Shown in pieces: positions 1-8,506 of a stretch of DNA of 64,000 nucleotides. The notes under the pieces are model-generated. The model saw only the letters and a list, made by a program, of their open reading frames with translations, searched no databases and was not told the DNA's origin. This DNA is from an uncultured Collinsella sp. (GTDB taxonomy: Bacteria > Actinomycetota > Coriobacteriia > Coriobacteriales > Coriobacteriaceae), in contig CAKTWW010000004.1 in assembly GCA_934630855.1 (NCBI GenBank), positions 1 to 64,000 of the forward strand, read 5' to 3'. Position 1 is the first letter of the stretch. Each line of letters opens with the position of its first letter. Position numbers and translations under genes: made by a program.

Positions 1-230
1 CACAGCTGCTCGCATTCCATCACATCGAAGGTGCTGTCGAACGAAACGATGATCTTGCGTTCGTGGTCGAGGACATCACCGGACGGGGCCTCGCGATGCG
101 ACTCGCGATACGCAGCCGCCGCGGCCTCTTCCTCGGCCGTATGTCCACAGCCGCCACAGCCGCAGGTACAGGGCTCAGAGCCGTCACAAGTGCAAGGCTC
201 CCCGGTGTCGGGACAGATATCGTGAGACAT
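1..230 (-). CDS. Cys-rich DUF3343-like protein, 3' part cut by window edge
   Basis: Only the first 76 codons are visible; the gene continues past the left edge. The first 30 residues carry seven cysteines (C6, C13, C15, C21, C23, C25, C28) in a CTCDGSEPCTCGCGGCGH stretch. An acidic/alanine linker follows, then IIVSFDSTFDVMECEQL. That last piece matches the start of the DUF3343 protein at 40846..41097 (shared F, T, M, C, E, L). DUF3343 proteins are proposed selenium/sulfur carriers and usually sit near selenium genes. Here the gene lies 15 nt downstream of mobA and close to tRNA-Sec. The Cys-rich leader could bind metal or Se/S, but this is inference. The start is the ATG preceded by GGGAG. 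Confidence 0.6.
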   Translation of the reverse strand, partial: MSHDICPDTGEPCTCDGSEPCTCGCGGCGHTAEEEAAAAAYRESHREAPSGDVLDHERKIIVSFDSTFDVMECEQL

Positions 231-245
231 GGCAACTCCCATCGT

Positions 246-878
246 CTAGGCGAGCAGCTCGGCTGCCGCAAATTCTTCGGGCGTATTGACGTTTTCGAAG
301 CAGAGCAGCGACCCGGCCGCCTCGATAATCTGCGGCTCGTCTAGATAGCCGGCATGCACTCGGTCGATCAGGCAGCGGATGCGCTGGCGATCGCTAGCAA
401 GCAACTCACAAGCTGCCGGCGCACAGGCCTCGCGACGCCAGACAGAGCATAGCGGCTCAATCCCCCGCTCCTCACGCGGAACGCACACGTCGAGCGGGCC
501 TTCCTTGACCCGATCAGCAAGCGCGCCGATCAGTTCTGACGAGACGAACGGCATATCGCAGGCGACAATCGCCACGAGGGGCAACCGAGCGGCAGTCAGT
601 GAGCTCGCGATGCCGCGCATGGCACCGGCGGGGCCGTCGACGTCCATGACTACACGCGGAACCAGGCCATCAAACTCGCACTCCCTGAGATAGGCGAGCT
701 CCTCGGGGCGCGAGGTCGTCACAACAAGTTCGCTGCCGACCAGGGCGAGCCGTTCCAGAACGCGCTCGATCAGGGGTTTGCCGCAAAACGGCATGCGTGC
801 CTTGTCGCAACCCATACGCGACGACAGCCCACCCGCCTGGACGACGCAAGAAAGATCCGCCCGTCTTACGATAGTCAT
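246..878 (-). CDS. mobA: Molybdenum cofactor guanylyltransferase MobA
   Basis: This 210-residue cytoplasmic protein is predicted to attach GMP from GTP to Mo-molybdopterin, giving the bis-MGD cofactor that formate dehydrogenases need. The N-terminus has the nucleotidyltransferase signature VVQAGGLSSRMGCDKA followed by GKPLIERVL, and ACDMPFVSSELI is the metal-binding region. The length fits MobA (about 190-210). I place the start at the ATG at 878 (MTIVRRAD), preceded by GGGGGTG; an open frame extends further upstream but would run towards tRNA-Sec. The gene is downstream of tRNA-Sec and upstream of the Cys-rich DUF3343-like gene. Its presence fits the two molybdoenzymes encoded in the window. 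Confidence 0.88.
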   Translation of the reverse strand: MTIVRRADLSCVVQAGGLSSRMGCDKARMPFCGKPLIERVLERLALVGSELVVTTSRPEELAYLRECEFDGLVPRVVMDVDGPAGAMRGIASSLTAARLPLVAIVACDMPFVSSELIGALADRVKEGPLDVCVPREERGIEPLCSVWRREACAPAACELLASDRQRIRCLIDRVHAGYLDEPQIIEAAGSLLCFENVNTPEEFAAAELLA

Positions 879-1033
879 ACGGCAAAACACCCCCATCGGC
901 ATGCTCGAAACCCGGCGCACGAAGCCAAGCACCATCGCCGACCAAGCAGGCGACACGACGACCCCGTACTAAAACAAAACAGCGCCTTTGCGGCACGCAG
1001 CAAGACCGCGAGCACAAAAGCGCTGGTAGCGTA

Positions 1034-1130
1034 TGGCGGGAACGTATGTGAATCGAACACATCCAAGACGTTTTGCACGCCTCGCAACGGTTTTGAGGAC
1101 CGCGGAGCCCACCGGAGCCCATCCGTTCCC
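1034..1130 (-). tRNA. selC: tRNA-Sec (UCA)
   Basis: This is a selenocysteine tRNA of 97 nt including an encoded CCA. On the minus strand it starts GGGAACGGATGG and ends CGTTCCCGCCA. The anticodon loop CCTCAAA holds UCA. A long variable arm (AGGCGT pairing with ACGTCT) follows the anticodon arm, and the T loop reads TTCGATT. Length, extended acceptor/T domain, long variable arm and UCA anticodon all separate it from tRNA-Ser. It lies downstream of selA-selB and upstream of mobA, so the Sec-decoding set is nearly contiguous. It would be charged by SerRS and converted by SelA. Confidence 0.96.
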
Positions 1131-1164
1131 AAGTACGGCGATATTTTACCAAACCAGGCAAGAT

Positions 1165-1267
1165 AGTCTTTTTGGGACGGGGCTATTTTAGCTACCCTGG
1201 CTGGTAATGCGACGGTTAGGTTGGTTGACGGCCGGGGCAGCTAAAATAGCCCCGTCCCAAAAAGACT
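1165..1267. repeat. 29-bp perfect inverted repeat, GGGACGGGGCT family
   Basis: Arms 1165-1193 and 1239-1267 are perfect reverse complements of 29 bp (starting AGTCTTTTTGGGACGGGGCT) around a 45-bp loop. Part of the arm recurs at 1279-1297 (AGCCCCGTCCCAACAAGACT), and a related arm lies near 56383. The element sits between selB and tRNA-Sec. It could fold in the transcript or be a mobile palindrome. It lacks a clean terminator T-run immediately after the stem. Confidence 0.8.
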
Positions 1268-1306
1268 ACTCAGCGACAACAGCCCCGTCCCAACAAGACT
1301 GGTTGG

Positions 1307-1374
1307 AAGTTTCGGTGAAATAGTTCCTGATTGGGGGTGCGGAGCGGAAAACAGGAACTATTTCACCGCAAGTT
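1307..1374. repeat. Dispersed palindrome, GCGGTGAAATAG family (copy 1)
   Basis: A 17-bp perfect inverted repeat (1313-1329 and 1352-1368, CGGTGAAATAGTTCCTG) extends imperfectly to about 22 bp per arm. The 22-bp loop contains TTGGGGGTGCGGA, which is also the tip of the IS3-like element at 23812. Other copies of the palindrome lie at 23765..23791 / 25492..25518 and at 55133..55203. It sits 19 nt downstream of the selB stop, so it may also act as a 3' RNA structure. Confidence 0.75.
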
Positions 1375-1386
1375 ATGGGGCGGGCC

Positions 1387-3354
1387 CTAGCGTAGCGAGC
1401 GCAGGCCGCCGGCTTCTTTGTCGAGTGCTGTGAAGCGCACGGCGTCTAGGTGCTCCAGGATGCTGATGGCTCGTTTGCGGGACACGCCCAGGGCCTCGCG
1501 CAGGACGCTCGTGGTGGCAGCGCCACCGGCATTGGCGATGGCCGCGGCGACGAGCTCGCGAGCGTGGGCCTCGGCGGCAGCGGACAAGGCAACGTCGCGC
1601 TCGACCTTCACGATCGAGCGATTGAGCGAAAGCTCGCGCAGGGCACGCGTCATGGTGTCGCGATCGAGCCGCAGCTGCTCTCCCACCTCGGGCAACGTCG
1701 GTGCATCGAGGCTGGCCTCGTCCAGCAAGGCAACGATGCGCTCGCAGGCCTCGCGCACCACGCGCGCCGCGGCGGCAGCGGAGTGTGGGTCGAACACCTC
1801 GGCGCCCTCAGCGGCGCACACGCCACGCGAGCAGCCCTCGGCAATCAGAGCCGCGGTAACGCCTTCATCGGCGGCAGGCCAGGCGGCATGGGCGACGGCA
1901 CCAGGTGTAAAGCCCGTCTCCTTGGGAGCCGCTGTGTGCATGGCCGACAGGGTCGTCGCGAGCGTGTCCATCGCACCATCAAGCACGGCAGCACTCGCGT
2001 ACAGCGACACGTCGCCCGCGGCAAGCTCGCGCACCGCACCCTGGTCCACCAGCGCACGCAGCGAAGCCTCAACATCGCCGGCAGCAGCATCCAACGCCGC
2101 AACAACATCGGCAGCCGTCACCGGCAGCGCCTGCAGCGCCAGCCACGCGTCGACCGCACCAGCAACATCCCCCGCCTCGAGCGCCGCATACAGCGCACGC
2201 TCCCCGTCGGCAAGCTCGCGCGAGCGACGGCAGCGTGACAGCAGTACGCGCCCGCCGCCAATGAGCATCACCGGCGAATACGACAGAACCACGGCATGGT
2301 CGCCGGAGCGCAGCGGCAGCGGGTCCTCCAGACGCACCTGAACGGTACGCGTCTCGCCCACCGCCATGGGCGCCTCGCCCTCCATGAGCATGATGCGGCC
2401 GACAACCTCGGCCGTACCGGCCATCACGTGCACGCGCGCGCCCGATTCAAGCACGCGTGGCTTGGCACCTTCGCGGCCCAGATACGTAAACGTCATCATA
2501 AAGCGCAGCGTCTGGCCAAAGCGGCCCTCCACACCGAGCATCTCACCGCGATCGAGCGCCGCGACGCCATCGCCTACCAGGTTGAGCGCTACACGCTGAC
2601 CGGGCAGCGCCCGCTGTGTGTCGCCATGCACCTGAATTCCGCGCACGCGGCAGACCGTAAGCGACGGCAGCGCGACAAGCTCATCGCCCACCGCAACCGG
2701 CGCATCGTGCAGCGTTCCCGTCACGACGGTGCCGGCACCCTTGATCGTAAAGCAGCGGTCGATGGGCAGGCGCGGAGCGACGTCGGTGCGCTCGGCACGG
2801 TCGTGGCAAGCATCCCAGCAGGCATCTACGCACTCATCAAGCGCGGCCAGCAGCGTATCAATCCCCTCGCCCGTCTTGGACGACACGGGAACGATCGGCG
2901 CGCCCGCAAACACGGTACCCGACAAAAAGTCGTCAACATCGAGCTCGGCAAGCTCGGTCATCTCGGCATCGGCAAGGTCGCACATCGTCAGCGCGACCAC
3001 CATGTGGGTGACGCCCAACAGCTCCAGCACATGCACATGTTCGCGCGTCTGCGGCATCACGCCCTCGACAGCCGAGACCACCAGCACGGCCACATCGATG
3101 CCCGTGGCGCCCTGCACCATGGCGCGCAGGTAGTGCGCATGTCCCGGCACATCGACCAGGCCCACGATCTTGCCACTCGGCAGGGATAGCTCGCCAAAGC
3201 CCAGTTCCACCGTCATGCCACGGCGACGCTCGACCTCCAAGCGATCGGGATTCTTTCCCGTCAGCGCTTCGATGAGCGCCGACTTGCCATGGTCGACATG
3301 GCCCGCCGTACCTACAATAACGGGACATTCCACGAGCGTGTCATCCGAGCTCAT
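1387..3354 (-). CDS. selB: Selenocysteine-specific elongation factor SelB
   Basis: This 655-residue GTPase delivers Sec-tRNA(Sec) to UGA codons marked by a SECIS hairpin. The N-terminus has the G1 motif GTAGHVDHGKSALIEALTG, the switch II sequence DVPGH and the family's RRRGMTVELGFG segment. EF-Tu-like domains follow. The C-terminal 250 or so residues are the winged-helix region that binds SECIS RNA (for example TTSVLREALGVSRKRAISIL). I chose the start MSSDDTL at 3354 because its ATG overlaps the selA stop (ATGA) and AAAGGTGG lies just upstream. It is cotranscribed with selA; tRNA-Sec follows downstream. Length is slightly above E. coli SelB (614). Confidence 0.96.
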   Translation of the reverse strand: MSSDDTLVECPVIVGTAGHVDHGKSALIEALTGKNPDRLEVERRRGMTVELGFGELSLPSGKIVGLVDVPGHAHYLRAMVQGATGIDVAVLVVSAVEGVMPQTREHVHVLELLGVTHMVVALTMCDLADAEMTELAELDVDDFLSGTVFAGAPIVPVSSKTGEGIDTLLAALDECVDACWDACHDRAERTDVAPRLPIDRCFTIKGAGTVVTGTLHDAPVAVGDELVALPSLTVCRVRGIQVHGDTQRALPGQRVALNLVGDGVAALDRGEMLGVEGRFGQTLRFMMTFTYLGREGAKPRVLESGARVHVMAGTAEVVGRIMLMEGEAPMAVGETRTVQVRLEDPLPLRSGDHAVVLSYSPVMLIGGGRVLLSRCRRSRELADGERALYAALEAGDVAGAVDAWLALQALPVTAADVVAALDAAAGDVEASLRALVDQGAVRELAAGDVSLYASAAVLDGAMDTLATTLSAMHTAAPKETGFTPGAVAHAAWPAADEGVTAALIAEGCSRGVCAAEGAEVFDPHSAAAAARVVREACERIVALLDEASLDAPTLPEVGEQLRLDRDTMTRALRELSLNRSIVKVERDVALSAAAEAHARELVAAAIANAGGAATTSVLREALGVSRKRAISILEHLDAVRFTALDKEAGGLRSLR

Positions 3355-4808
3355 CGGCAGGCCACCTTTGCAACGCATGCGGCAAGCGTGGACGCCGCCG
3401 TCTCGATATCGCGATCGCCCACCAGCGTGCGCACGTCGAACAGAATGCGCTCGTGCGACGTACGCGTAACGACCGGCGTATCGAAGTCCTGGACGAGTGA
3501 GCGCTTGAGCGCATCAACCGTCAGGCGCTCATCGACCGGGCGTACGGCGACGCACATCGTGGGCAGCTCGACGGTAGGCAGCGAACCGCCACCGGGCGTC
3601 GAGGACTCTTCGACAATCTCCAGCTCGACGGCGCACGGGCAGCCGGCCTTATCGAGCCCCGCCGCCATAAGGTCGCGCAGCTTGCGCGCACGACGCTCCA
3701 GATGAGCCTGTGGAAGCGTGAGCATACTGAGCACCGGAATGTCGCGATGGGCCACATCGGCGCCGTCCATGTAGATGCGCAGCGTGGCCTCGAGCGCCGT
3801 CAGCGCCAGTTTGCCCGGGCGCAGGGCGCGCATAAGCGGATGTGAGCCGCAGGCCTGGATCAGGTCGCGACGGCCCATGATGATGCCCGCCTGCGCGGCG
3901 CCCAGCAGCTTATCGCCCGAGCACGACACGATATCGAGCCCAGCGGCTACCGAGGTCGGCGTGGTCTCCTCGCCGCCGCGAACCAGGATGTCGTCGGGCA
4001 GCAGCGCGCCCGAGCCCTGGTCCTCGTAGAACAGCAGACCATGCTTGTGTGCCAGCGCGGCAAGCTCCTTGGAGCTCACCTCCTCGTGAAAGCCCTCAAT
4101 GCGATAGTTGGAAGGGTGGACCTTCAGAATCATGGCGGTATCGGGCGTGATGGCACGCTCGTAATCGGCCAGGTGCGTGCGGTTGGTGGCGCCGACCTCG
4201 ACGAGCCGAGCACCCGAGGCCTCCATGACATCGGGAATGCGGAAGCTGCCGCCGATCTCGACGAGCTCGCCGCGACTCACGATGACCTCTTTACCCGCGG
4301 CATGGGTGGCCAGCACCAGCAGTACCGCGGCAGCGTTGTTGTTGACGACGAGCGCGTCCTCGGCACCGGTGAGCGATCGGATCAGCTGCGCGGCGTGCTC
4401 CTTGCGCGACCCGCGCGAACAGGTATCGACGCTGTACTCGAGCGTGCTGTAGCCGCGCGCAACCTCGCACACAGCCTTGGCGGCCGACTCCGCAAGCGGG
4501 GCACGACCCAGGTTGGTATGGATGACCACACCCGTGGCGTTAACGGCCGGGCGCAGGCTCGGCAGCGCGGAGCGATGCGCACGGAATTCGATGGCCGATG
4601 CCAGCTCGCGCTTGGAGCGCGGGGCAGCGCCGGCGCGGATGGCGGCGCGTTCCTCGTCAAGCTCAGCCGTGACGGCGGCATGGACCACCGCGTCACACGT
4701 CTCCCCCGCCGCCTTCACCACCGGCCATTCGGTGAGCAGCTCGTTGACGGAAGGGATGGCGCGCAGGCGGGCGCGCACCTCATCGGAAATGTTCTGGCTA
4801 TCGCTCAT
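3351..4808 (-). CDS. selA: L-seryl-tRNA(Sec) selenium transferase SelA
   Basis: SelA is a PLP enzyme converting Ser-tRNA(Sec) to Sec-tRNA(Sec) with selenophosphate. The 485-residue protein has the N-terminal tRNA-binding part (IPSVNELLTEWP), then the fold-type I core with FYEDQGSGALLP and the likely PLP lysine in CSGDKLLGAAQAG. Length matches the family (about 460-480). GAAAGG precedes the ATG. Its stop overlaps the selB start by 4 nt, so translation is probably coupled. The gene follows a molybdopterin oxidoreductase after 52 nt and is probably in the same transcript. Confidence 0.96.
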   Translation of the reverse strand: MSDSQNISDEVRARLRAIPSVNELLTEWPVVKAAGETCDAVVHAAVTAELDEERAAIRAGAAPRSKRELASAIEFRAHRSALPSLRPAVNATGVVIHTNLGRAPLAESAAKAVCEVARGYSTLEYSVDTCSRGSRKEHAAQLIRSLTGAEDALVVNNNAAAVLLVLATHAAGKEVIVSRGELVEIGGSFRIPDVMEASGARLVEVGATNRTHLADYERAITPDTAMILKVHPSNYRIEGFHEEVSSKELAALAHKHGLLFYEDQGSGALLPDDILVRGGEETTPTSVAAGLDIVSCSGDKLLGAAQAGIIMGRRDLIQACGSHPLMRALRPGKLALTALEATLRIYMDGADVAHRDIPVLSMLTLPQAHLERRARKLRDLMAAGLDKAGCPCAVELEIVEESSTPGGGSLPTVELPTMCVAVRPVDERLTVDALKRSLVQDFDTPVVTRTSHERILFDVRTLVGDRDIETAASTLAACVAKVACR

Positions 4809-4860
4809 GTGCGGCCTTTCAAAAGAAACGTGAATCAGTCAAATACATCGGCTGAGTCAA

Positions 4861-6978
4861 TTACTCGTCATTATCCCCGCGCGGCGCAATCTTTTCCACG
4901 CAAACGGCGTTTTCCTGGGTGAGCGCGGCGCCCGTAATGGGATCCCAGCGCAGCGGCGTGTGGTCGAGCGGACCGACGCCGAGCGCTTGGACACCATCCG
5001 CGCCAGCACCGAACGAACGCCCACCGGGAGCCGCCGACGTAAAGATGCACGCCGGATGCAGATAGGGCGTGGTCTCCACGCGCACGCGATCGCGGCCCAT
5101 GTCGCTCACGAGCTCGACGACCTCGCCGTTGGCGATGCCCATGCGCGCGGCGACGTCGGCATTCATCTGCACGGCGTCCAGGTCGGAGCCCGCCTCGGCG
5201 GCACCGGCAGCCGCAAGCCTGCGCGAGGTATGCGACTCAAAGGGGCGGTTGCCGCTAATAAGGCGAAACATCCCCGGACCCGGCTCCACCATGGGCGCGA
5301 TCCAGCTGGGCACGCGACCCAGGCCAGCGCGCTCCCACACATCGCTTGCCAGCGCAATCTTGCCGCCGGCCAGCGGAATCACCGGCTCGCCCGTGCGCGG
5401 CGGCAGCGGCACGCCCGTATCGGCCCAACCGCAAGCCTTGAGCGCAGCCAGGTCGATCCCAAACGGAGCCACCTGGGCCGCCGCAAGGTCGTCCGGCGAA
5501 AAGCCGAAGTACTCGCCCACGCCGCAGGCAGCAGCCAGACCGGCAAAGATCTCCCGGCCGGGACGCGTATCGCCATGCAAAACCGGCAGTACGGCATTGC
5601 GGTAGAACACGCGCGCATCGTTGCGGCCCACGACCGTGCCCACACCGCGGTCGGCCTCCAGATACGTCACGTCGGGTAGCACAAAATCGGACGCACGCGC
5701 CGTCTCGGACCAGCGGATATCGATGGTCACAAGTAGGTCGAGCTGCCGCAAGATGCCAAGCCAGGCATCGGCGTTACCGTAACCCGCCCCGGGATTACTG
5801 GCATAGACGATGAGCCCGCACAGGTCGCCGGCAAGGATTGACTGGCCGATGGCCGTGCACAGACCGCGCACCGGATCGACGAGCGGATAGCGCTCGGAGC
5901 CCAACTTGGGCTCACGCGGCGCCGGCGGCGTCGCAAAGCGCGCAGGGTCCAAGTCGCCCAGCGCAAGCGGAGTCGGCGGGTTGAGCGCACCGCCCGCATG
6001 CCCCAGGCAGCCCAACAACACATCGACCAGGCAGATAGCGCGCGCCGTCTGGGTGCTGTTGGCATACGCAATGCCGATGCCGCCGTGAAAGCCCGCGTCG
6101 ACCACGGCGGCCGGCGCCGCGGCAGCCAAATCGCGCGCCGTCGCGCGGATGTCGTCGGCCGGCACGTCGCACATCGACTCCGCCCACTCGGGCGTCCACG
6201 CACCAGCCGCCTGCGCCAACTCATCAAACCCTGTGGTATGGCGCGTCACAAAATCGTGGTCGTACAGATCCTCGGCAATGAGCACATGCGCAATGCCCAA
6301 CAGCAGAGCCAGGTCGCAGCCCGGGCGCACGCGCAGCCAGCGGTCGGCAAGCGCGGCCGAGCCACTGCGGCGAGGATCCACCACAATGATCTTGGCACCG
6401 CGTCGACGGGCATCGTTGAGCGCGTCGACCGCGCCCATCGTCGAGGAATCCACGATAGAACGCCCCAAATACATGATGCAATCGGTATGTGCCAGATCGG
6501 ACGCCGGGCTGTAGCCCAGGCTGTGCTCCCAGCCGGTCAGGCGGCTCACCTCGCAGGCACCGTCGGCACCGTACACATTGGGCGAACCCAGCGCATGCAT
6601 AAAGCGATAGGCCCAAGAGCGGTCGAACGAGGGCACGCCGAGCGTCATGCCCAGCGCGCGGGCGCCATGCGCATCCACGATCCCCACGAGACGCGCCGCG
6701 ATCTGAGCAAACGCCTCGTCCCAGCTCACCGCATCGAACCCCGAGCCATCCTCGCGGCGGCGCATGGGGTGCAAGATACGATCACGCTCGTCAAATGGCA
6801 TGGACAGGCGATGCCGCCCTCGGGCGCATAGGGCCCGCGCCGCGCACGGATGCCCGACAACCGGCAGCTCGGCCACCACACGCCCATCCTCAACATGGGC
6901 CGCAAAGGCGCAATCGGCATAGCATCCCCCGCACGTGGTCACCACGGTGCGACCGGTACGCTCAGCATCAGATGCCAT
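4861..6978 (-). CDS. Cysteine-type molybdopterin oxidoreductase (PhsA/PsrA/Fdh-like), substrate unknown
   Basis: This is a 705-residue member of the DMSO-reductase family. An N-terminal [4Fe-4S] motif is formed by C16, C19, C23 and C51 (CGGCYADC ... LCARG). The usual Mo-bisMGD domains follow, ending with a molydop-binding segment (MNADVAARMGIANGEVVELV). The residue at the metal-ligand position appears to be Cys, in YGADGACEVSRLTGW, not Sec. No twin-arginine signal is present from the chosen start, so it is probably cytoplasmic. I place the start at MASDAERT (6978) with AAAGGGG upstream; a longer frame would overlap the channel gene. No membrane or ferredoxin partner is adjacent. It could reduce a sulfur or N-/S-oxide compound or oxidise formate. 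Confidence 0.8.
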   Translation of the reverse strand: MASDAERTGRTVVTTCGGCYADCAFAAHVEDGRVVAELPVVGHPCAARALCARGRHRLSMPFDERDRILHPMRRREDGSGFDAVSWDEAFAQIAARLVGIVDAHGARALGMTLGVPSFDRSWAYRFMHALGSPNVYGADGACEVSRLTGWEHSLGYSPASDLAHTDCIMYLGRSIVDSSTMGAVDALNDARRRGAKIIVVDPRRSGSAALADRWLRVRPGCDLALLLGIAHVLIAEDLYDHDFVTRHTTGFDELAQAAGAWTPEWAESMCDVPADDIRATARDLAAAAPAAVVDAGFHGGIGIAYANSTQTARAICLVDVLLGCLGHAGGALNPPTPLALGDLDPARFATPPAPREPKLGSERYPLVDPVRGLCTAIGQSILAGDLCGLIVYASNPGAGYGNADAWLGILRQLDLLVTIDIRWSETARASDFVLPDVTYLEADRGVGTVVGRNDARVFYRNAVLPVLHGDTRPGREIFAGLAAACGVGEYFGFSPDDLAAAQVAPFGIDLAALKACGWADTGVPLPPRTGEPVIPLAGGKIALASDVWERAGLGRVPSWIAPMVEPGPGMFRLISGNRPFESHTSRRLAAAGAAEAGSDLDAVQMNADVAARMGIANGEVVELVSDMGRDRVRVETTPYLHPACIFTSAAPGGRSFGAGADGVQALGVGPLDHTPLRWDPITGAALTQENAVCVEKIAPRGDNDE

Positions 6979-7063
6979 CTCGATTACCCCTTTCCAAACC
7001 AAACCCAACAGGCCTACGGGCAAACAATTAGCCCCAAGCCCCAAAGCTAACAAGCCCCAAGGC

Positions 7064-7100
7064 CAAAAAGCCTCCCGCACGGCAACGCCCCGCGGGAGGC
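7064..7100 (-). terminator. Rho-independent terminator after the formate channel gene
   Basis: On the minus strand, arms GCCTCCCGC and GCGGGAGGC (7092-7100 and 7070-7078) close a 13-nt loop and are followed by TTTTT. It lies between the formate channel stop (7124) and the molybdoenzyme start (6978). It therefore probably ends the formate hydrogenlyase transcript and makes molybdoenzyme-selA-selB a separate unit. Confidence 0.85.
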
Positions 7101-7123
7101 CCAACACCCAGCGAACAGTCCCT

Positions 7124-7963
7124 TTACGCCTCGGACTTCTTGGCGTAGACAAACCAATAGCCCAGTGCGATCAAAACCGCACCGCCCACGATGTTACCCA
7201 GCGTGGCGGCGGACAGGTTAAACGCAATGCCCGCAACGTTCAAAGCATCGGCGCCGGCAACATCGGCACCATAGCCGCACGCGTGCATCACGGCGCCCAT
7301 GGGCAAAAAGTACATGTTGGCAACGCAGTGCTCAAAACCGCAGGCCACAAAGGCGGCGATGGGCAGCAGAATGCCCACGACCTTGTCGACCACGGTCTTG
7401 CCGGCGGTGCCGATCCACACGGCCAGGCACACAAAAATGTTGCACAGGATGCCGCGGAAGAAGATCGTCACCCAGTCGACCGTCACCTTGCCGGCGGCCA
7501 CGATCACCATGGAGTTGGCGACCGCCTCGCCGTTGAGCTTGTAGATGCCGGCCATGTACACCAAAACGACGATGAACAGGGCGCCGACAAAGTTACCGAC
7601 CCACACGACAAGCCAGGCTTTGAGCATCTGGGCGAGCGTGATCTTTTTGCTCTTGAGCGCGCAGACCATAAGCGAGTTGCCCGTAAAGAGCTCGGCGCCG
7701 CAAATAAGCACGAGCACCAGGCCCAGGCAAAAGCACAGGCCGCCCACAACACGCTGGGCACCCCAGCCCAAGGTGCTATCGCTCAAGAACACGGTAAAGA
7801 ACAGGCCACCGAAGGCGATGAACGCACCGGCGAACATCGCCAAGACAAAGGCCTTCGCGACCGGCAGGTTAGCCTTGGTCACGCCGGCGGCCTCGGTCTT
7901 TGCCTCAATCGCGGCGGGCGCCAGGCAATCGGGAGCGGGATACTCCACCTTGGTATCTGCCAT
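7124..7963 (-). CDS. focA: Formate/nitrite transporter family channel (FocA-like)
   Basis: This 279-residue membrane protein belongs to the pentameric FNT family, which passes formate or nitrite. About six hydrophobic helices are visible. The conserved central histidine sits in ACGFEHCVANMYFLPMG, and the family motif GAELFTGNSLM is present. The start MADTKVEY (7963) has AGGAAAGAAG upstream. The gene follows hycI by 39 nt at the end of the formate hydrogenlyase cluster, so formate is the likely substrate, supplying FdhF in the cytoplasm. Nitrite or hydrosulfide transport by other FNT proteins cannot be excluded from sequence alone. Confidence 0.9.
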   Translation of the reverse strand: MADTKVEYPAPDCLAPAAIEAKTEAAGVTKANLPVAKAFVLAMFAGAFIAFGGLFFTVFLSDSTLGWGAQRVVGGLCFCLGLVLVLICGAELFTGNSLMVCALKSKKITLAQMLKAWLVVWVGNFVGALFIVVLVYMAGIYKLNGEAVANSMVIVAAGKVTVDWVTIFFRGILCNIFVCLAVWIGTAGKTVVDKVVGILLPIAAFVACGFEHCVANMYFLPMGAVMHACGYGADVAGADALNVAGIAFNLSAATLGNIVGGAVLIALGYWFVYAKKSEA

Positions 7964-8002
7964 GTCAATCACTTCTTTCCTAATCAGCAGGGACAAGCGC
8001 TC

Positions 8003-8506
8003 CTACAGCTCCTGCCCCAAGCGGACAAAGTGGGAAAAGTCGTTGGCGGCCACGGCGTCGTACACGGCGTCGACGGCGTCAAAGATCTCCGGGGACATGG
8101 GGTTGTAGAACTCCGTGTCGCCCGGCTGAATCCCTACGAAGACGATATCATCGCATGATTGCTCGATCTCTTCGATCAAAATCGAGAGCGGAAGCGAATG
8201 CGTGGTGAACATCGACTTGCGAGCCACGTCACTTTTGTCGAGTAGACGGATCGAACCGACGGGCAACGCCATATCGGCGGCATCCACAAGCACCAAGCGC
8301 GGCGGACGCTCGCGCTTGACCTCGATGATGTCGTCCTCGGGCGTCTGCCCGCCGTCGATGGTGTACCAACCGGCAAGGGGCACGTCCTCCATTTTTTTGG
8401 AGAGCACGGGGCCGGCGGCATCGTCGGCGCGCAAAACGCTTCCGGCCGTGAGCACGATGCCCGCAAAGGGGGCGCCGTTTACGCGGCCATCGATAACGCA
8501 GCCCAT
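8003..8506 (-). CDS. hycI: Hydrogenase maturation endopeptidase HycI
   Basis: HycI removes the C-terminal extension of the hydrogenase large subunit after nickel insertion. The 167-residue protein has the M52-family features: LTAGSVLRADDAAGP (nickel-binding acid), DGGQTPED, VDAADM and THSLPLSILI with the conserved His. It closely parallels E. coli HycI in layout. It overlaps hycH by 1 nt (TAATG) and precedes the formate channel. Its expected substrate is HyfG in the same operon. Confidence 0.93.
   Translation of the reverse strand: MGCVIDGRVNGAPFAGIVLTAGSVLRADDAAGPVLSKKMEDVPLAGWYTIDGGQTPEDDIIEVKRERPPRLVLVDAADMALPVGSIRLLDKSDVARKSMFTTHSLPLSILIEEIEQSCDDIVFVGIQPGDTEFYNPMSPEIFDAVDAVYDAVAANDFSHFVRLGQEL

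Noticed and set aside
246..956. Longer MobA start
   Set aside because: The nucleotidyltransferase domain begins a few residues after the ATG at 878, which has a ribosome site; the longer N-terminus is not conserved-looking.
1034..1130. tRNA-Ser instead of tRNA-Sec
   Set aside because: The anticodon is UCA, the acceptor/T domain is extended, and selA-selB are adjacent.
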